Of a stretch of 12,918 nucleotides of DNA, positions 7,409 to 12,918 are shown piece by piece. The first letter of the stretch is position 1. Every line of letters begins with the position of its first letter. The stretch comes from Alphaproteobacteria bacterium (lineage in GTDB: Bacteria > Pseudomonadota > Alphaproteobacteria > SMXP01). Location: positions 1 through 12,918 of the forward strand of contig SMXP01000169.1 in assembly GCA_004356335.1 (NCBI GenBank). The letters run 5' to 3'. The notes beneath the pieces were generated by a model. That model saw only the letters and a list, made by a program, of their open reading frames with translations. It made no database searches and was not told where the DNA came from. Position numbers and translations under genes: made by a program.

Positions 7409-8095
7409 ATGTCTAGCGTGGTTCTTCGTTCGACTCCAAGGATTTGGAGTTTTATCCGTTTTACATTTGCCGCTTTGTTCTCCGTCGTTGCCATATGGTC
7501 GACTTCGGCACGAGCCGGTGACGATTTGGCAGCAGAAACGTTTATCAAAGGGCTTGCGAACGGGGCGATTGATATCTTGGGGAACGAAGGCACGTCACTT
7601 GACGCGCGCAAGCGGGCATTCTCCGACTTGGTGGTCGCCAACACCGATATTGAAGGTATCGGTTATTTCACATTGGGTCGCTACCGGCGCATTGCTACCG
7701 AAGCCGAACTCCAGGAATTTCTCGAATTGTTTGAGCAATACACCGCAAACTTTTATAAAACCCGTTTGGGCGATTATTCCGGTGAGCGATTGTCCGTCAC
7801 CGGTTCTATCGCTCGCAGCACGAACGACATTATCGTAACCAGCGAATTACGCCTTGACAGATCGCCCAATCCCATTCCGTTGAATTGGCGTTTGGTGAAA
7901 TCCGAAAAGAATTATGCGATCCGCGATCTCGAGGTTATGGGTATATGGCTTGGGATCGAACAACGTTCCCAATTCACATCGGTCATCGCTAACAATGGCG
8001 GGCGTTTCACTGCCCTTCTTGAGCGCTTGCGGACAAAAGTGTCTTCGGGCCAAGGATTGAGCACCGGTAGCGCTTCCCTTTCGACAAATCCGTAA
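7409..8095 (+). CDS. mlaC: MlaC-family periplasmic phospholipid-binding protein
   Basis: MlaC shuttles phospholipid through the periplasm between MlaA and the inner-membrane MlaFEDB complex. The 228 residues start with a Sec signal (basic R7, R11 and R17, a hydrophobic core at about 18-30) with likely cleavage after SARA at residue 36. The mature part has the MlaC pattern of an N-terminal helical region, then FTLGRYRR, LFEQYTANFYKTRLGDYSGE, repeated beta strands with ITSEL-like VTSELRLD, WRLVKSEKNYAIRDLEVMGIWL and QRSQFTSVIANNGG. The start is uncertain: ATG 7409 has a poor ribosome site, while TTG 7376 has AAGGGG nine bases upstream (7361-7366) and would add 11 residues. It is probably cotranscribed with mlaA. 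The mlaFEDB genes are not in the window. Confidence 0.9.
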   Translation: MSSVVLRSTPRIWSFIRFTFAALFSVVAIWSTSARAGDDLAAETFIKGLANGAIDILGNEGTSLDARKRAFSDLVVANTDIEGIGYFTLGRYRRIATEAELQEFLELFEQYTANFYKTRLGDYSGERLSVTGSIARSTNDIIVTSELRLDRSPNPIPLNWRLVKSEKNYAIRDLEVMGIWLGIEQRSQFTSVIANNGGRFTALLERLRTKVSSGQGLSTGSASLSTNP

Positions 8096-8099
8096 GTAT

Positions 8100-8203
8100 T
8101 AGAGCGCATTCACAAAAAGTGTACGCGGTTTTTGGGTTCGAATGCGCGATAAAACAAAGACCTAGAGCACGTTAGTGATTCCATCTTTTGTGAACGTGCT
8201 CTA
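8100..8203 (-). repeat. Two-hairpin intergenic repeat, copy 2 (RIME-like)
   Basis: This copy has no insert and best shows the design. Hairpin A has 12-bp perfect arms at 8162-8173 and 8193-8204 (CTAGAGCACGTT on the minus strand) around a 19-nt loop containing GATGGAATC. Hairpin B pairs GCGCATTC (8104-8111) with GAATGCGC (8140-8147), and inside it CAAAAA with TTTTTG. The A+T-rich linker between the hairpins matches copies 1 and 3 (TTGTTTTATC). It fills the space between mlaC (+) and ettA (-), which converge, so it could act as a bidirectional terminator. The TAG that stops ettA is the outermost triplet of the element. Confidence 0.88.
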
Positions 8204-9883
8204 GCCCCGGCTGAATTTCTTGAATTTGATTCGATGTGGCACCAGCGCTGCATCGCCCAAACGCCTTTTGCGGTCAGCTTCGTAATCTTGATAATTGCCC
8301 TCAAACCACTCCATATGACTATCGCCTTCAAAGGCAAGAATATGCGTTGCAATTCGATCTAAGAACCAGCGGTCGTGTGAAATGATCAGCGCACATCCGG
8401 CGAAATCCGCAAGACCATCCTCAAGCGCACGCAAAGTTTCCAGATCCAAGTCGTTGGTCGGCTCATCAAGCAGCAACACGTTGGCACCCGACTTCAACAA
8501 TTTGGCCAGATGAACCCGATTGCGCTCGCCACCGGAGAGCTGACCCACCTTCTTCTGCTGATCGCCCCCCTTGAAATTGAATTGGCCGACATAGGCCCGG
8601 CTCGATACTTCGTGCTTGCCCAGCTCAATATTGTCCCGGCCGCCGGAGATCTCCTGCCAAACTGTCTTTTCCGCGTCCAATGAATCGCGACTTTGGTCGA
8701 CGCAGGCAATATTTACGGTGTCTCCAATTCTGAGCGAGCCCTTATCGGCTTGTTCCTGCCCGGTCAGGATATTGAATAACGTGGTTTTGCCGGCCCCATT
8801 CGGCCCGATAATCCCGACGATGGCGCCCCGGGGTACTTTGAGGGAAAGATCGTCAATCAAAAGGCGGTCGCCAAAGCCCTTTGACAAATTTTTTATCTCA
8901 ATGACCAACTCACCCAAACGCGGCCCCGGCGGTATGACGATTTGCGCGTTACCGACCCGTTCCTGTCCGGCTTGGTTAAGCAGATCTTCATAGGCCCGCA
9001 AACGCGCCTTGCTTTTCGCTTGGCGTGCCCGAGGGGACGCATGTACCCAGTCAAGCTCGCGGGACAGTGAACGTCGTCGCGCTTCTTCCTGTTTGCCTTC
9101 CGTTGCCAGCCGCGCCTGCTTTTGTTCGAGCCAAGAAGAGTAATTTCCTTGCCAAGGAATGCCGAGCCCCCGGTCAAGTTCAAGAATCCAGCCTGTGACA
9201 TTGTTCAAAAAGTAACGATCATGAGTGACGAGAATGACAGCGCCCTTATAGGCGCGCAGATAATGCTCGAGCCAAGCTACGGATTCTGCATCCAAATGGT
9301 TGGTCGGCTCGTCAAGAAGCAGGAGATTGGGCTGTTCGAGCAATAGCCGGCAAAGCGCCACCCGCCGGCGTTCACCCCCCGATAAGTTAGCCACGGCCGT
9401 ATCGCCCGGGGGACAGCGCAGGGCGTCCATCGCCATCTCGACTTTCGAGTCGAGATCCCACGCTTCGGCGGCATCAATTTGTTCCTGTATATCCGCCTGC
9501 TCTGCAAGAACCGCATTCATTTCGTCATCATCCATCGGTTCGGCAAATTTGGCCGATATGTCGTTGAACCGATCAAGCAATGACTTTTGATCCGCAACCC
9601 CTTCTATGACATTTCCAAAAACATCCTTATTCGGATCAAGCTCAGGTTCCTGCGGCAAATATCCCACCTTGGCACCGTCAACCAGACGAGCTTCACCGGT
9701 ATATTCGGAATCAAGTCCGGCCATTATTTTGAGCAAGGTCGACTTGCCGGATCCATTGACGCCGATGACGCCAATCTTTGCATCGGGAAAGAAACTCAAA
9801 TGAATGTCTTTCAAGATCTGCTTCCCGCCGGGAAACGTCTTCGACATATGTTCCATCTGAAAAACGTATTGGTAGCTCGACAT
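8201..9883 (-). CDS. ettA: Energy-dependent translational throttle protein EttA (ABC-F ATPase)
   Basis: EttA binds the ribosomal E site and gates the first peptide bond according to the ATP/ADP ratio. The 560 residues hold two ABC domains without membrane segments. The first has Walker A GVNGSGKST (41-49), an EttA-type arm insertion at about 95-140, signature LSGGE (167-171) and Walker B LLLLDEPTNHLD (187-198). A charged linker with many K and R (about 250-300) follows. The second has GPNGAGKTT (360-368), LSGGE (449-453) and LLLDEPTNDLD (470-480). The length and the closing PHRIKFKKF match EttA rather than resistance-type ABC-F proteins. The ATG at 9883 is preceded by GGAG seven bases upstream. 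It stands alone, and its TAG stop lies in repeat copy 2. Confidence 0.96.
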   Translation of the reverse strand: MSSYQYVFQMEHMSKTFPGGKQILKDIHLSFFPDAKIGVIGVNGSGKSTLLKIMAGLDSEYTGEARLVDGAKVGYLPQEPELDPNKDVFGNVIEGVADQKSLLDRFNDISAKFAEPMDDDEMNAVLAEQADIQEQIDAAEAWDLDSKVEMAMDALRCPPGDTAVANLSGGERRRVALCRLLLEQPNLLLLDEPTNHLDAESVAWLEHYLRAYKGAVILVTHDRYFLNNVTGWILELDRGLGIPWQGNYSSWLEQKQARLATEGKQEEARRRSLSRELDWVHASPRARQAKSKARLRAYEDLLNQAGQERVGNAQIVIPPGPRLGELVIEIKNLSKGFGDRLLIDDLSLKVPRGAIVGIIGPNGAGKTTLFNILTGQEQADKGSLRIGDTVNIACVDQSRDSLDAEKTVWQEISGGRDNIELGKHEVSSRAYVGQFNFKGGDQQKKVGQLSGGERNRVHLAKLLKSGANVLLLDEPTNDLDLETLRALEDGLADFAGCALIISHDRWFLDRIATHILAFEGDSHMEWFEGNYQDYEADRKRRLGDAALVPHRIKFKKFSRG

Positions 9884-10089
9884 GATTCTTCTCCGCCGCC
9901 CGCCCCCTTTGTGGACCTATCAAAAGGGCAGTTCTTTTAGCCCACCGACCCGAAAGACACAATGATTGCAATACACTTTGCCATGGAAAAAACACAAAAT
10001 TTCCTTATTGGATCACCACATGTAACAATGCAAAGCCATATGCAAGATTGTAGAGCCAAGCGCAAAAGCGGAAAGCCGGAGCATACAGA

Positions 10090-10509
10090 GTGAGTTACGT
10101 CAAGAATACGTTGGGCCAAGGGGAACAAGTCCTCTATTTGGCCAAATATCATTGGAGCTACACCCTTATTGCACTCCTTACCCTGCTGTCGTTGGGCATC
10201 CTTCTAATTGGCGTGGTGATTTTCCTTTATATGATGATCCGCAAGTGGACGACGGAAATTGCCGTCACCAACGAGCGGTTCGTATTTAAGACTGGGTGGA
10301 TTTCTCGCCGCACCCAAGAAGTGAGTCTTCAAAGAATTGAAGAAGTAAATCTGTATCAAAGTTTTCTAGGGCGCCTTTTAGGCTATGGACGCTTGCGCCT
10401 TCACGGCACTGGCGTGGGAGTCATCGAATTACCGAACATCGACAATCCCCTCGAATTGCGCCGGCAAATCACCAATGCGAAAGGTACGACAGCGCTCAAA
10501 GAGTTTTAG
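10090..10509 (+). CDS. Small membrane protein with bacterial PH domain (DUF304/YdbS-like)
   Basis: This protein has 139 residues. It starts with a polar stretch ending in GEQVLYLAKYHW, then a hydrophobic hairpin or long helix at about 24-50 (YTLIALLTLLSLGILLIGVV and FLYMM). Residues about 55-130 form a bacterial PH-like domain: TTEIAVTNERFVFKTGWISRRTQ, IEEVNLYQSFLGRLLGYGRLRL, then GVIELPNIDNPLELRRQI. Such proteins are probably cytoplasmic-facing membrane adaptors; their function is unknown. The start is GTG with GGAG eight bases upstream. It is divergent from ettA across 206 bases and converges with the next gene 29 bases away, so it appears to be a single-gene unit. The domain call is firm; the biological role is not. 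Confidence 0.88.
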   Translation: MSYVKNTLGQGEQVLYLAKYHWSYTLIALLTLLSLGILLIGVVIFLYMMIRKWTTEIAVTNERFVFKTGWISRRTQEVSLQRIEEVNLYQSFLGRLLGYGRLRLHGTGVGVIELPNIDNPLELRRQITNAKGTTALKEF

Positions 10510-10538
10510 GGTGACGCACATTCACTCGGCGCGATGCT

Positions 10539-11294
10539 TTACCAATCTTCAAGCAAACGCCCAAAGCCATGTAACTTGTCATTGATACCGTTGATGCGTA
10601 AGGCCTGCCAATAGGTCGCCGCATTGATGGCAATGACCGGCTTTTCGAGCCATTGTTCAGCTTCGGCTGCGACCCGCACGCAGGCGAGATTCGTGCCGCA
10701 TTGAATAATCGCATCGACATCGAGGTCGTTGAGTTTCTTTATGGCATTTCTAAGTCTATCCGGGGGTTCGTGCGCGATGAGCACCGGGCTGGCACTTTTC
10801 AAGCCAATCACCTTAACCACGTCGTAGCCAATCTCGGTGAAGAATTGCTCGACCTGCCGGTCCCCCACGGGCATGTAGGGCGTCAACACGCCGATCCGTT
10901 TGATCGGTTTTTCCGATCCATAGGCTTTGAGGGCGGCTTCACAGGCATGAGACCCCAGGGTCACGCCGACACCCGATCTTGCCTGTAAGCGATTGCGCAA
11001 TTGTTCCGCACCCCCTGCGCCATCCCAAAACGTTTCCGCCGAAACACCCAAAATAACGAAGCCCGGATCGCACGTCATGACACGGTCGAGCGCGTCCATG
11101 GTGGATTCGCGAATATTCTCAATCAATTTCTCGAAATCCGCATCATTATCGATCGGGCTATCGGCGATCCACATTCGGCAAAAATGATTGGTGACACCGC
11201 GCGGTTGCATCCAAGCATATTCCGGTTCGACACTGGTATTGGTCGAGGGCGCTAAGACGCCAAATTTGATCCGCCAGCCGAGTGTGTCGACCAT
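10539..11294 (-). CDS. Arylmalonate decarboxylase/maleate isomerase-family enzyme (Asp/Glu racemase superfamily)
   Basis: The family fold is marked near the start by GVLAPSTNTSVEPE (residues 12-25 of the 251-residue protein). Two sites decide chemistry. The N-terminal site reads ILGVSAETFWDG (about 81-92) and has no cysteine, unlike maleate isomerases and racemases, which use one there. The C-terminal site, DAIIQCGTNL, keeps its cysteine (C199). One cysteine on the C-terminal side is the arrangement of arylmalonate decarboxylase, and the closing TYWQALRINGINDKLHGFGRLLED also resembles that enzyme. A decarboxylase or one-cysteine isomerase is therefore more likely than a racemase (inference); the substrate is unknown. 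The ATG at 11294 has AGGAG seven bases upstream; a GTG six bases earlier does not fit that site. It lies 54 bases after the binding-protein gene. Confidence 0.82.
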   Translation of the reverse strand: MVDTLGWRIKFGVLAPSTNTSVEPEYAWMQPRGVTNHFCRMWIADSPIDNDADFEKLIENIRESTMDALDRVMTCDPGFVILGVSAETFWDGAGGAEQLRNRLQARSGVGVTLGSHACEAALKAYGSEKPIKRIGVLTPYMPVGDRQVEQFFTEIGYDVVKVIGLKSASPVLIAHEPPDRLRNAIKKLNDLDVDAIIQCGTNLACVRVAAEAEQWLEKPVIAINAATYWQALRINGINDKLHGFGRLLEDW

Positions 11295-11348
11295 GTTCAC
11301 TCTCCTACATCGAATTTGTCATTGGCAAGTGACCCCACTCTACCGTCA

Positions 11349-12272
11349 TTACTCGGTCCACAGACGGCCAAATTGTGTCGCGACCGCCTGTTCATAGGGC
11401 ACAGGGCCCGGCATCAATCCCAAGTCTTGAACAAATTGGTGAACGCTGGCGACGACTTTCTCCGATATCACCGGATCATAATAGGGTAAATCGCGCCGTA
11501 GCACATCGTCGATCATACTTGCCTCCTGCGCAGGGAACCACTTTTCCGCAACCTGGGTGGCACGTTCGGGATGGGCCACAAGAGCACGCTGGACCTTGAC
11601 CATCGCGCGTACAGCCGCCGCCACAATAGCCGGATCCCCTTCAATCAAGCGATCCGGCGCAATCAAGGCGGCAAACGTAAAATCACGCGCAACCGATGGA
11701 CCCTCACCACGCCGCACATCGAGAACCATGTTCCCGACACCACTGCGCACCGCAATTTCGGCACCAATGCCGTTGGCCCAAAAACCATCGAGCAGACCGT
11801 CTTCCAGTGCTTTGGCTGCTTGCACGCCGAAAGAAACACCTGCCGCGGCCGCGCCGGGTACCGGACCGATCTGTACGTCATCTTTGTCTACGTCGATATT
11901 CGCTGCGGCGAGAAGACCGCGCAATCCTTGATCCACCAACGGTGCCGCCCCAATGCGCAGACCCTTGATTCCATTCAGATCGCCGCGTGCCACGCCCAGA
12001 TCGGAACGCAACACCAAGAACCAATACATGTGCTGCGCCACAGCGGCGACCAGCTTAGCGCCGTGATATTCGGGAAAGACCTGGGGCACGGCGTGCGCCG
12101 TCCCGACCACGAAATCGCACGCCTCGTCGCTCATGAGTTCCAGGCACTTGGTCACCGGATAGACATGCTCAAGGGTCATATCCAGACCTTCTTCCCTAAA
12201 AAAGCCCAGTTCGACGGCCGCGATGGCCGGAAAATAAGAATTGCTGACAAGATCGGGTATCAAAATTTTCAT
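11349..12272 (-). CDS. NMT1/THI5-like substrate-binding protein without a signal peptide
   Basis: The 307 residues have a periplasmic-binding-protein fold of the SsuA/NMT1/THI5 type: SNSYFPAIAAVELGFFREEGLDMTLEHV near the start, DFVVGTAHAVP (53-63), DLNGIKGLRIGAAP (98-111) and DGFWANGIGAEIA (162-174). The protein opens MKILIPDLVS with no hydrophobic signal or lipobox. The frame cannot extend far: after the ATG at 12299 the next codon upstream is TAG (12302-12300). I chose the ATG at 12272 because AGGAG lies eight bases before it. It therefore seems cytoplasmic, odd for a transporter component, and no permease or ATPase gene is nearby. It has no CCCFC motif, so a THI5 pyrimidine synthase is unlikely. 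It may bind a ligand or be an enzyme acting with the decarboxylase-like protein encoded next. Confidence 0.8.
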   Translation of the reverse strand: MKILIPDLVSNSYFPAIAAVELGFFREEGLDMTLEHVYPVTKCLELMSDEACDFVVGTAHAVPQVFPEYHGAKLVAAVAQHMYWFLVLRSDLGVARGDLNGIKGLRIGAAPLVDQGLRGLLAAANIDVDKDDVQIGPVPGAAAAGVSFGVQAAKALEDGLLDGFWANGIGAEIAVRSGVGNMVLDVRRGEGPSVARDFTFAALIAPDRLIEGDPAIVAAAVRAMVKVQRALVAHPERATQVAEKWFPAQEASMIDDVLRRDLPYYDPVISEKVVASVHQFVQDLGLMPGPVPYEQAVATQFGRLWTE

Positions 12273-12312
12273 GGCCAGATCTCCTGTGGCGTCCCCCATC
12301 TATGGTCTTTCC

Positions 12313-12404
12313 GGTTTTGATGGAATCAAAACCTGACCCTAAGTTGTTGTTTTATCGTGTTTCCGGACGGAAAACCGGTGGCCACTTTTCCTGGAAACAC
12401 TCTA
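12313..12404 (+). repeat. Two-hairpin intergenic repeat, copy 3 (RIME-like, opposite orientation)
   Basis: Hairpin A here is GGTTTTGAT (12313-12321) with ATCAAAACC (12325-12333) around GGA, keeping the GATGGAATC apex seen in copies 1 and 2 but with different flanking arms. A linker follows (TAAGTTGTTGTTTTATC). Hairpin B pairs GTGTTTCC (12357-12364) with GGAAACAC (12393-12400), with GGAAAA and TTTTCC inside. The segment GGACGGAAAACCGG is identical to copy 1 read on its minus strand. The outer arms differ from the GCGCATTC/GAATGCGC of the other copies yet still pair. It lies 40 bases upstream of the binding-protein gene and about 340 before groES, unlike the other copies, which sit at gene ends. 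Confidence 0.8.
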
Positions 12405-12590
12405 CGATACAGGGCCGTTCTCGACGTACTTGTTGCGTAAGAGTAGTGGTGGCTTCAAGGAGATATTCGCTTCGGTTCCAAACACGAAAATCTCCATCGC
12501 CCCAAGACCCTGATTTTCCGCCGTTTGGCCGGCTCCGATCTGTCCCGGCGGACCGCAGGGAGAACGAGGCATTTTTTTTGGCCGCGATCC
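12405..12590. other. Intergenic stretch between repeat copy 3 and the groES promoter, no gene seen
   Basis: Neither strand shows a reading frame that looks like a protein; the plus-strand frame that crosses it (from about 12302 to 12634) also runs through the repeat and the promoter. A T8 run at about 12572-12579 follows G+C-rich sequence, but I find no good stem before it. Nothing else stands out. Confidence 0.5.
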
Positions 12591-12619
12591 TTGACAGAGG
12601 CTCAAGCCGCGCCTATTTG
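12591..12619 (+). promoter_or_regulatory. Sigma70-type promoter of groES
   Basis: TTGACA (12591-12596) matches the -35 consensus. A 17-base gap leads to TATTTG (12614-12619), a fair -10 box. Transcription would begin around 12626, placing the CIRCE element at the very start of the transcript, where HrcA binding would block it. This is the usual layout for HrcA-controlled chaperonin operons. Confidence 0.75.
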
Positions 12620-12630
12620 TGCGCCATCTG

Positions 12631-12657
12631 TTAGCACTCGATTTAGATGAGTGCTAA
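12631..12657 (+). promoter_or_regulatory. CIRCE operator (HrcA binding site)
   Basis: The arms TTAGCACTC (12631-12639) and GAGTGCTAA (12649-12657) match the CIRCE consensus at every base with the standard nine-base spacer. HrcA represses groESL from this site and releases it when chaperonin is drawn off by misfolded protein. It lies 89 bases before the groES start. Confidence 0.97.
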
Positions 12658-12745
12658 CGGGGAGGCTGGGATATAAATCAAGAAAAACCCCTGGATTCTC
12701 CCATTTCTGCAACCTGAAACCAGCATTATGAGAGGAGAGTCACGA

Positions 12746-12918
12746 ATGAAATTTCGTCCTCTACATGACCGCGTCCTCGTCCGCCGGATCGAGGAAGACG
12801 ACACAACCGCGGGCGGCATCATCATTCCCGATACGGCCAAGGAAAAGCCTCAAGAAGGTGAAGTCTTAGCCGCCGGTTCTGGAAATAAAGCCGAAGACGG
12901 CACCGTCACAGCCCTTGA
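12746..12918 (+). CDS. groES: Co-chaperonin GroES, 5' part (cut by window end)
   Basis: Fifty-seven codons and two bases are present of a gene that usually has about 95-105. The translation opens KFRPLHDRVLVRRIEE, then the mobile loop region DDTTAGGIIIPDTAKEKPQ (residues 18-36) that contacts GroEL, and EGEVLAAGSG. GroES is the heptameric lid of the GroEL folding chamber in the cytoplasm. AGGAG at 12733-12737 lies eight bases before the ATG. The promoter and CIRCE site directly upstream show heat-shock control by HrcA. groEL is expected next, beyond the window. Confidence 0.97.
   Translation, partial: MKFRPLHDRVLVRRIEEDDTTAGGIIIPDTAKEKPQEGEVLAAGSGNKAEDGTVTAL

Noticed and set aside
11349..12272. 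THI5-type pyrimidine (HMP-P) synthase
   Set aside because: The binding protein lacks the CCCFC motif of that enzyme and no thiamine genes are nearby.
11571..12320. Plus-strand open frame of 249 codons
   Set aside because: Antisense to the binding-protein gene, which has clear family motifs and a good ribosome site; His/Arg/Gln-rich translation is typical of a shadow frame.
366..12404. CRISPR or insertion-sequence reading of the repeats
   Set aside because: The three copies are kilobases apart, diverged, in mixed orientation and contain no spacers or transposase; they fit short palindromic elements.
12302..12634. Plus-strand open frame of 110 codons before groES
   Set aside because: It runs through repeat copy 3, the groES promoter and the CIRCE left arm, and has no ribosome site or protein-like composition.

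Overview
The window looks like chromosomal DNA of a free-living alphaproteobacterium with moderate G+C. The evidence is a two-gene MetH, a fused ArsR/methyltransferase gene next to metF, a groES promoter with a CIRCE operator, an MlaA/MlaC pair, and dispersed two-hairpin repeats of the kind I remember as RIME elements in rhizobia and relatives. No phage, plasmid, insertion sequence, CRISPR array, tRNA or rRNA is visible. I cannot name the genus.

Layout. (1) 1-490: a possible 27-residue membrane peptide gene (+), a G+C-rich hairpin, and repeat copy 1. (2) 488-6142, all minus strand: a methionine-synthesis operon. In transcription order it holds an ArsR/methyltransferase regulator, metF, the N-terminal half of metH and the C-terminal half of metH. 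The first junction and the last are ATGA overlaps. An 11+6+11 bp perfect palindrome upstream is the likely operator. (3) 6555-8095 (+): mlaA and mlaC, for retrograde phospholipid transport. (4) 8100-9883: repeat copy 2, then ettA (-), an ABC-F translation factor. (5) 10090-10509 (+): a small membrane protein with a bacterial PH domain. (6) 10539-12272 (-): a two-gene unit of a substrate-binding-like protein without a signal peptide and an arylmalonate decarboxylase/maleate isomerase-family enzyme. (7) 12273-12918: repeat copy 3, then a sigma70-type promoter, a perfect CIRCE operator and the first 57 codons of groES, cut by the window edge.

How the genes work together. MetF makes 5-methyl-THF. 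The two MetH polypeptides together carry every domain of cobalamin-dependent methionine synthase and use the methyl group to make methionine. The regulator at the head of the operon has a class I methyltransferase fold and could sense SAM or SAH (inference). MlaA and MlaC are the outer-membrane and periplasmic parts of the Mla route; the inner-membrane MlaFEDB complex is not in the window.

The most interesting signal outside the genes is the repeat family. Three copies of an approximately 92-125 bp double-hairpin element differ in sequence but keep their stems through paired changes. Two copies lie between convergent genes and supply the stop codon of the upstream minus-strand gene (metH and ettA). 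Copy 1 also carries a second, about 22-nt G+C-rich hairpin inserted at the apex of one stem.
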